Shown one piece after another: positions 6,241-9,093 of a stretch of 9,093 nucleotides of DNA. The notes beneath the pieces are model-generated. The model saw only the letters and a program-made list of their open reading frames with translations, searched no databases and was not told where the DNA came from. The DNA is from an uncultured Burkholderiaceae bacterium (GTDB lineage Bacteria; Pseudomonadota; Gammaproteobacteria; Burkholderiales; Burkholderiaceae_F): contig CALGWX010000205.1 in assembly GCA_937936215.1 (NCBI GenBank), positions 1 to 9,093 of the forward strand, written 5' to 3'. Positions within the stretch are counted from its first letter, which is position 1; each line of letters begins with the position of its first letter. Both the position numbers and the translations under genes were made by a program.

Positions 6241-6465
6241 ATGCGCTACGTCTACATCACGCTGATCGTCCTGCTGTCCGCGGTGGTGCTGGCCTTCATG
6301 GCGCAGAACCTCGAGTCGGTGACGGTGTCGTTCTTCGCGATCCGCATCACCCTGCCGCTGGCTCTGCTGGTCGTGCTCGTCTACTTCCTTGGCATGGTCA
6401 CGGGCGGCGCGCTGCTGTCGTTGGTACGCAGCTGGGTCGCCCGCGCGCGATCGCCGCGAGCTTGA
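6241..6465 (+). CDS. LapA-domain (DUF1049) small inner-membrane protein
   Basis: A 74-residue protein with two membrane helices (about 3-20 and 38-63) joined by the family's short loop AQNLESVTVSFF (21-32). The basic C-terminus (RSWVARARSPRA) is expected to face the cytoplasm. This is the DUF1049/LapA layout; E. coli LapA (YciS, about 102 aa) partners LapB in controlling LpxC turnover and lipopolysaccharide assembly. The present protein lacks the longer C-terminal tail, and no lapB-like TPR protein follows, so it may be a stand-alone paralogue rather than the true LapA. The start ATG opens directly with the hydrophobic helix; only a weak GAG-type ribosome-binding site is upstream. The Mrp-type operon starts 101 bp downstream on the same strand, so co-transcription is possible. 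Confidence 0.8.
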   Translation: MRYVYITLIVLLSAVVLAFMAQNLESVTVSFFAIRITLPLALLVVLVYFLGMVTGGALLSLVRSWVARARSPRA

Positions 6466-6467
6466 GC

Positions 6468-6506
6468 ATCAGGGCGCGGCTAAATAAAGCCCGCAAAACC
6501 CCTGAT
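6468..6506 (+). promoter_or_regulatory. Hairpin and A/T-rich island between lapA-like gene and mrp operon
   Basis: ATCAGG (6468-6473) pairs with CCTGAT (6501-6506). Inside, GCG-c-GGC (6474-6480) pairs with GCCCGC (6489-6494) around the loop TAAATAAA. No U-tract follows, so it is a poor intrinsic terminator. The same stretch is the most A/T-rich spot around and carries a weak promoter-like pair (TTGAGC 6462-6467, AATAAA 6483-6488, spacing 15). Whether it ends the lapA-like message, starts the mrp message or neither is undecided. Confidence 0.3.
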
Positions 6507-6566
6507 CTCCGCTGGCGCGGGACCGGAGGAACGCGGCCAGCCCGGCTCGGTCTGATTTTCGGCGCC

Positions 6567-7067
6567 ATGACGACCCTCTTCTCCCACACCTTTCGGTTGA
6601 CCCTTGCGCTGGCGTTCATCTGGTGGCTGCTCGCGGCAGCCGGCCCGCTCTGGGTCGCCGTCGGCAGCGTCGGCGTGCTGGTTGCCTTGGCCGCGTGGCG
6701 ACTCGCCGCGCCGCGCCCAACGGTGGCGCTGCGCTGGCGGCGGCTACCGCGCTTCTTCGCCTGGTTCGTGGCGCAGTCGGTGCGCGGCGGCCTCGACGTG
6801 GCGAGGCGCGCTGTCGCCCGCGACATGCGGCTCGCGCCGGGACTGGTCGAGGTGGACCTGGGCTTGCGCGCCGAAGGCGCACAGGTGCTGATCGCGCTGG
6901 TGGCGAGCCTGCTGCCGGGCACACTGGTGGTCCGGATCGAGGGCCGGCGGCTGCGCCTGCACGCGCTGGACACGCGGCTGCCGATCGAAGACGAGGCGCG
7001 ACGCCTGGCCGACGAAGTCGATCGCCTGCTGCGCCCCGTCGACGACAGCGAGGCACGCCGCACATGA
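6567..7067 (+). CDS. mrpE: Mrp/Mnh-type cation/proton antiporter subunit E
   Basis: A 166-residue MnhE/MrpE-family protein, one of the small subunits of multisubunit cation/H+ antiporters in the cytoplasmic membrane. N-terminal hydrophobic helices lie at about 10-26 and 28-48 (FIWWLLAAAGPLW), then a basic linker. The family's C-terminal soluble part is evident: VEVDLGLRAEGAQVLIALVA (94-113), LLPGTLVVRIEG (115-126; compare the usual S-x-T-PGTL) and LHALD (131-135). The only ATG in the right place is 6567; the frame is open upstream, but residues there have no family resemblance. No ribosome-binding site adjoins this start: the nearest good one, GGAGGA at 6525-6530, is 36 bases upstream with no start codon at normal distance. 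The stop overlaps the mrpF start (ATGA), indicating translational coupling. It is the first clear gene of the operon. Confidence 0.9.
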   Translation: MTTLFSHTFRLTLALAFIWWLLAAAGPLWVAVGSVGVLVALAAWRLAAPRPTVALRWRRLPRFFAWFVAQSVRGGLDVARRAVARDMRLAPGLVEVDLGLRAEGAQVLIALVASLLPGTLVVRIEGRRLRLHALDTRLPIEDEARRLADEVDRLLRPVDDSEARRT

Positions 7068-7339
7068 CCTTCGTCTACGAAGCGTTCGCGCTGGTGCTGG
7101 TGGCCAACCTGGCCGCCGGCATGCTGCGCGTGCTGCGCGGCCCGCGCGCCGCCGACCGCATGCTCGCCGCGCAGATGCTCGGCACCACCGGCGTGGCGCT
7201 GCTGCTGGTGCTGGCGCAGCTGCAGGACATGCCGGCGCTGCGCGACGTGGCGCTGGTGTTCGCGCTGCTGGCGCTGCTGGCGGTGATGGTGTTCGTACGC
7301 CGCGTCGGCGGCCGGAGCCGGGACGATGTCGCTCGTTGA
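7064..7339 (+). CDS. mrpF: Mrp/Mnh-type antiporter subunit F
   Basis: A 91-residue MnhF/MrpF-family protein, normal length for the family, with three membrane helices (about 5-22, 35-52, 62-79). The family signature RGPRAADRMLAAQMLGTTG (25-43) is present, including Asp31-Arg32, as is the RDVALVFALLAL motif (60-71) with Asp61. The frame is open upstream for a long way, but the start is clear from the four-base overlap with the mrpE stop and from the family's N-terminus. In Mrp complexes MrpF packs with E and G in the small-subunit module needed for assembly and cation transport. The mrpG start lies 14 bases before its stop. Confidence 0.92.
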   Translation: MTFVYEAFALVLVANLAAGMLRVLRGPRAADRMLAAQMLGTTGVALLLVLAQLQDMPALRDVALVFALLALLAVMVFVRRVGGRSRDDVAR

Positions 7340-7628
7340 CGCGCTCACGGTGCTGCTGCTGGTGGCGGCGGGCGTCTTCTTCACCGCCGGCACGGTGGGC
7401 GTGCTGCGCTTTCCGGACACGCTCTCGCGCCTGCACGCGGTGACCAAGGTCGACAACCTCGGGCTCGGCTTCGCCGGCGCGGCGCTGCTGCTGCAGGCCG
7501 ATTCGTGGGCGGTGGCCGGTGGGATCGCGCTGGTGTGGCTGCTGGCGCTCGCGGCCAGCGCCACCGCTGGTTACCTGCTCGGCGCGAAGACGGCCGCCGA
7601 GGCGGATGGCCCCGACGATGCGCCCTGA
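7326..7628 (+). CDS. mrpG: Mrp/Mnh-type antiporter subunit G
   Basis: A 100-residue MnhG/MrpG-family protein with three hydrophobic helices (about 5-26, 45-58, 64-86). The family core GTVGVLRFPDTLSRLHAVTK (22-41) is clear, followed by VDNLGLG, where most members have a Thr in place of Asn44. The start overlaps mrpF by 14 bases. The Asp/Ala/Pro tail (90-100) is cytoplasmic and unconserved. The gene ends in TGA at 7626-7628. The next gene lies in the same reading frame 90 bases later with no other stop between them. Confidence 0.92.
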   Translation: MSLVDALTVLLLVAAGVFFTAGTVGVLRFPDTLSRLHAVTKVDNLGLGFAGAALLLQADSWAVAGGIALVWLLALAASATAGYLLGAKTAAEADGPDDAP

Positions 7629-7718
7629 AGCCAAGCGAACGCGCGCCGTGGCGCCGGCCGTTGGCAGCCGCCCGACCGTGCTGCGGACGGTCCCGACAGT
7701 GCCTGTTCTCGCGCGCCG
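7629..7718 (+). other. 90-bp gap inside the operon, in frame with both neighbours
   Basis: This spacer between mrpG and the fused subunit has no in-frame stop or ATG/GTG/TTG start in the reading frame shared by the two genes. It contains a 6-bp hairpin (GACCGT 7674-7679, ACGGTC 7687-7692, loop of 7). It stands out because most other junctions in the operon overlap. Confidence 0.5.
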
Positions 7719-8609
7719 ATGAACGCAGCCGATCTGCTGCTCGTCGCGCTGCTCGTCGCCGTCGCCGCGTCGGCGCTCGCGGTGCGCGACCTGCGCGCCG
7801 GCGCGATCCTGTTCGTCTTCTTCGGCCTGCTGCTGGCGGTGGTGTGGGTGCGGCTGGCCGCGCCCGACGTGGCGCTGGCCGAGGCGGCGATTGGTGCCGG
7901 TGTCACCGGCGCCCTGCTCATCGACGCCGCCGCGCAGTTGCACCCGCGTGCGTCAACCGGCCGCGTGCCCCTGCGCCCCGCCGTGCTGCTTTCCGGCGCG
8001 CTGTGCCTGCTACTAGCGATCGCGCTGGCCGCGGCGTTGATCGCGCTGCCGACCAATCCCGGCGAGGCGAGCGCGCTGGCGGTGCAGCGCGTCGCCGAAA
8101 GTGAGGTCGCGCATCCGGTGACCGCGGTGCTGCTCGCCTTCCGCGCCTACGACACGCTGCTGGAGATCGGCGTGCTGCTGGTGGCGGTGGTCGCCGCGCA
8201 GGCGCTGCCACCGATCGGCACCGCGCCGGCCGCGCGCGATCCGGTGCTGGCGCGCGTGGTCGGCCTCACCGTACCGCTGGCGGTGCTGGTCGGCGTGTAT
8301 CTGCTGTGGGCCGGCGCCACCCGCACCGGCGGTGCGTTCCAGGCCGGCGCGGTGCTCGCCGGCGCGGCTTTGCTGGCGCGCTTCTCGGGTCTGGCGTTCA
8401 CGCTGCCGCCGGCACGGCTGCGGCTTTTGCTGGCCGCGGGCCTGCTGGTGTTCATCGGCGTGGGCATCGCGGCGGGCCTGGCCGCCGGCGCGGTGCTCGC
8501 GTACCCGCCCGGCTTCGCCGGCGGGCTGATCCTGGCCATCGAGACGGCGCTGACGGTCTCGATCGCGCTGTCGCTGGTCGCGCTGTTCGGGCTGGGGGCG
8601 CGGCGGTGA
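7719..8609 (+). CDS. mrpB: Fused MbhD/MbhE-MrpB antiporter subunit
   Basis: A 296-residue membrane protein that joins modules usually on separate genes. Residues about 5-75 are MbhD-like (DUF4040, equal to part of the MrpA C-terminus), with LAAPDVALAEAAIGAGVTGA at 46-65. Residues about 85-165 resemble MbhE or the MrpA C-terminal end, with HPVTAVLLAFRAYDTLLEIG at 132-151 including Asp145 and Glu149. Residues about 175-292 are MrpB-like, with LLWAGATRTGGAFQAGAVLAG (195-215) standing for the usual PGGGFQGG region. About nine to ten hydrophobic spans are visible. In Mrp/Mbh complexes these parts form the membrane bridge and ion path between the small subunits and the NuoL/N-like antiporter units. 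The ATG at 7719 has no ribosome-binding site and there is no alternative start codon upstream in frame, so translation may be coupled to mrpG. Its stop overlaps the mrpC GTG start (GTGA). Confidence 0.88.
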   Translation: MNAADLLLVALLVAVAASALAVRDLRAGAILFVFFGLLLAVVWVRLAAPDVALAEAAIGAGVTGALLIDAAAQLHPRASTGRVPLRPAVLLSGALCLLLAIALAAALIALPTNPGEASALAVQRVAESEVAHPVTAVLLAFRAYDTLLEIGVLLVAVVAAQALPPIGTAPAARDPVLARVVGLTVPLAVLVGVYLLWAGATRTGGAFQAGAVLAGAALLARFSGLAFTLPPARLRLLLAAGLLVFIGVGIAAGLAAGAVLAYPPGFAGGLILAIETALTVSIALSLVALFGLGARR

Positions 8610-8938
8610 ACGCGTCGCTCGCCGTCGCCGCTGGCGCGGCGCTCGTCGCGCTCGGGCTGGCGGTGCTGCTCGCAGCGCCGACGCTGATGCGCAAGCTGCT
8701 CGCCTTCAACGTGATGGGCGGCGGTGTGTTCATGCTGCTGCTGGCGCTGGCGCCGCGCACGCCGCAAGGCACTGCCGATCCGATCGCGCAGGCGCTGGTG
8801 CTCACAGGCATCGTGGTCGCCATCGCGGCCACCGCGCTCGGCCTGCTGCTGGCGCGCCGCTATCACAAGGCCACCGGCCGCAGCGCCCTGCCCGACGAGG
8901 ACGCGGGCGAAGACGGCGAGCAAGGCACCGATGACTGA
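8606..8938 (+). CDS. mrpC: Mrp/Mnh-type antiporter subunit C (NuoK-like)
   Basis: A 110-residue MnhC/MrpC-family protein, homologous to NuoK of complex I, with three helices (about 4-24, 31-50, 64-84). The family motif DPIAQALVLTGIVVAIAATALGL starts at Asp58; the N-terminal helix ends with PTLMRKLLAFNVMGGGVFML (25-44), in place of the usual R-x-xxG-x-xxxxxxNL. The start is GTG 8606, overlapping the stop of the preceding gene in GTGA; the longer frame upstream is a shadow of that gene. The C-terminal tail (95-110) is acidic (DEDAGEDGEQGTDD). The stop lies within ATGACTGA, so another ATG (8931) overlaps the end of this gene, but the mrpD-like protein appears to begin later. Confidence 0.9.
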   Translation: MNASLAVAAGAALVALGLAVLLAAPTLMRKLLAFNVMGGGVFMLLLALAPRTPQGTADPIAQALVLTGIVVAIAATALGLLLARRYHKATGRSALPDEDAGEDGEQGTDD

Positions 8939-9012
8939 GGCTCGCGGTCTTCATCGCCGCGTGCGGCGCGACCGCTGCACGCGCGACAGCGCGCGAGGCC
9001 GCCTTGACTGAG
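8932..9012 (+). repeat. 8-bp direct repeats flanking the mrpC-mrpD junction
   Basis: TGACTGAG occurs at 8932-8939 and again at 9005-9012, bordering the short mrpC-mrpD spacer. Just inside, CTCGCG (8941-8946) and CGCGAG (8992-8997) form a 6-bp inverted repeat. The ATG at the left copy would open a 26-codon reading frame (8931-9011) that ends eight bases into mrpD. Confidence 0.45.
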
Positions 9013-9093
9013 TCCGCCGCCCTGCCGCTCGCGGTGCTGCTGCCGCTGGCGATCGGCGCTAGCTCGTTCGTCCTGCCCGAGCGGGCGGCGCGC
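9004..9093 (+). CDS. mrpD: Mrp/Mnh-type antiporter subunit D, N-terminal fragment
   Basis: Only the first 30 codons are inside the window. The product reads M(L)TESAALPLAVLLPLAIGA and continues with SSFVLPERAAR, a hydrophobic first helix (about 5-24) with the LPLAVLLPL pattern typical of NuoL/M/N-like proton-channel subunits. Position after mrpC is where MrpD is expected in both Mrp and Mbh-type operons, but the fragment is too short to tell MrpD from another NuoL/M/N-like subunit. The start is taken as TTG 9004 because GAGG lies five bases upstream (8995-8998) and no ATG or GTG is available in frame after the stop at 8932-8934. MrpD is one of the two NuoL/N-type proton-translocating subunits. 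Confidence 0.65.
   Translation, partial: MTESAALPLAVLLPLAIGASSFVLPERAAR

Noticed and set aside
5891..6242. Several short open frames on both strands in the region before the LapA-domain gene
   Set aside because: Composition is Arg/Ala/Pro/Ser-biased, none has a clear ribosome-binding site or recognisable domain, and they overlap each other.

Overview
The window is very GC-rich, with strong G/C preference at third codon positions, so long spurious ORFs appear in most frames. Codon use, gene families and ribosome-binding sites fit a Gram-negative proteobacterium. A betaproteobacterium (Rhodocyclales or Burkholderiales type) is my best guess, from overall impression rather than a diagnostic marker. 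I see no rRNA, tRNA, CRISPR array, transposase or insertion sequence. These look like chromosomal housekeeping or accessory-transport genes.

Left part (1-3490). A partial minus-strand gene encodes a basic protein with a conserved-looking helical N-terminus and a Lys/Ala/Pro-rich, histone-H1-like tail; it runs off the left edge. Divergent from it is a FadD-type long-chain acyl-CoA synthetase (703-2442). A BASS-family (bile acid:sodium symporter) transporter (2570-3490) follows on the same strand after 127 bp. A solute carrier next to a carboxylate-activating ligase may form an uptake-and-activation pair.

Middle part (3491-6240). A small Arg-rich protein of 86 aa (minus strand) has its own intrinsic terminator and a leader that could fold to cover its ribosome-binding site. 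Upstream of it on the same strand is a Na+/phosphate cotransporter with two QSSS repeats and a C-terminal PhoU-like helical domain. Then comes a 458-bp non-coding stretch holding the divergent upstream regions of the Na/Pi gene and the next block, with some inverted repeats.

Right part (6241-9093). A solitary small LapA-domain (DUF1049) membrane protein is followed by a tightly packed Mrp/Mnh-type cation/proton antiporter operon: mrpE, mrpF, mrpG, a fused MbhD/MbhE-MrpB protein, mrpC, and the first 30 codons of an mrpD-like antiporter subunit cut by the window edge. The order E-F-G-(A C-terminus + B)-C-D is that of the antiporter half of archaeal Mbh/Mbx-type complexes and not the A-B-C-D-E-F-G order of classical Bacillus Mrp. 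The large NuoL-like MrpA subunit is absent upstream and could only lie beyond the right edge. This block is the most interesting part of the window; I found no clearly undescribed system.
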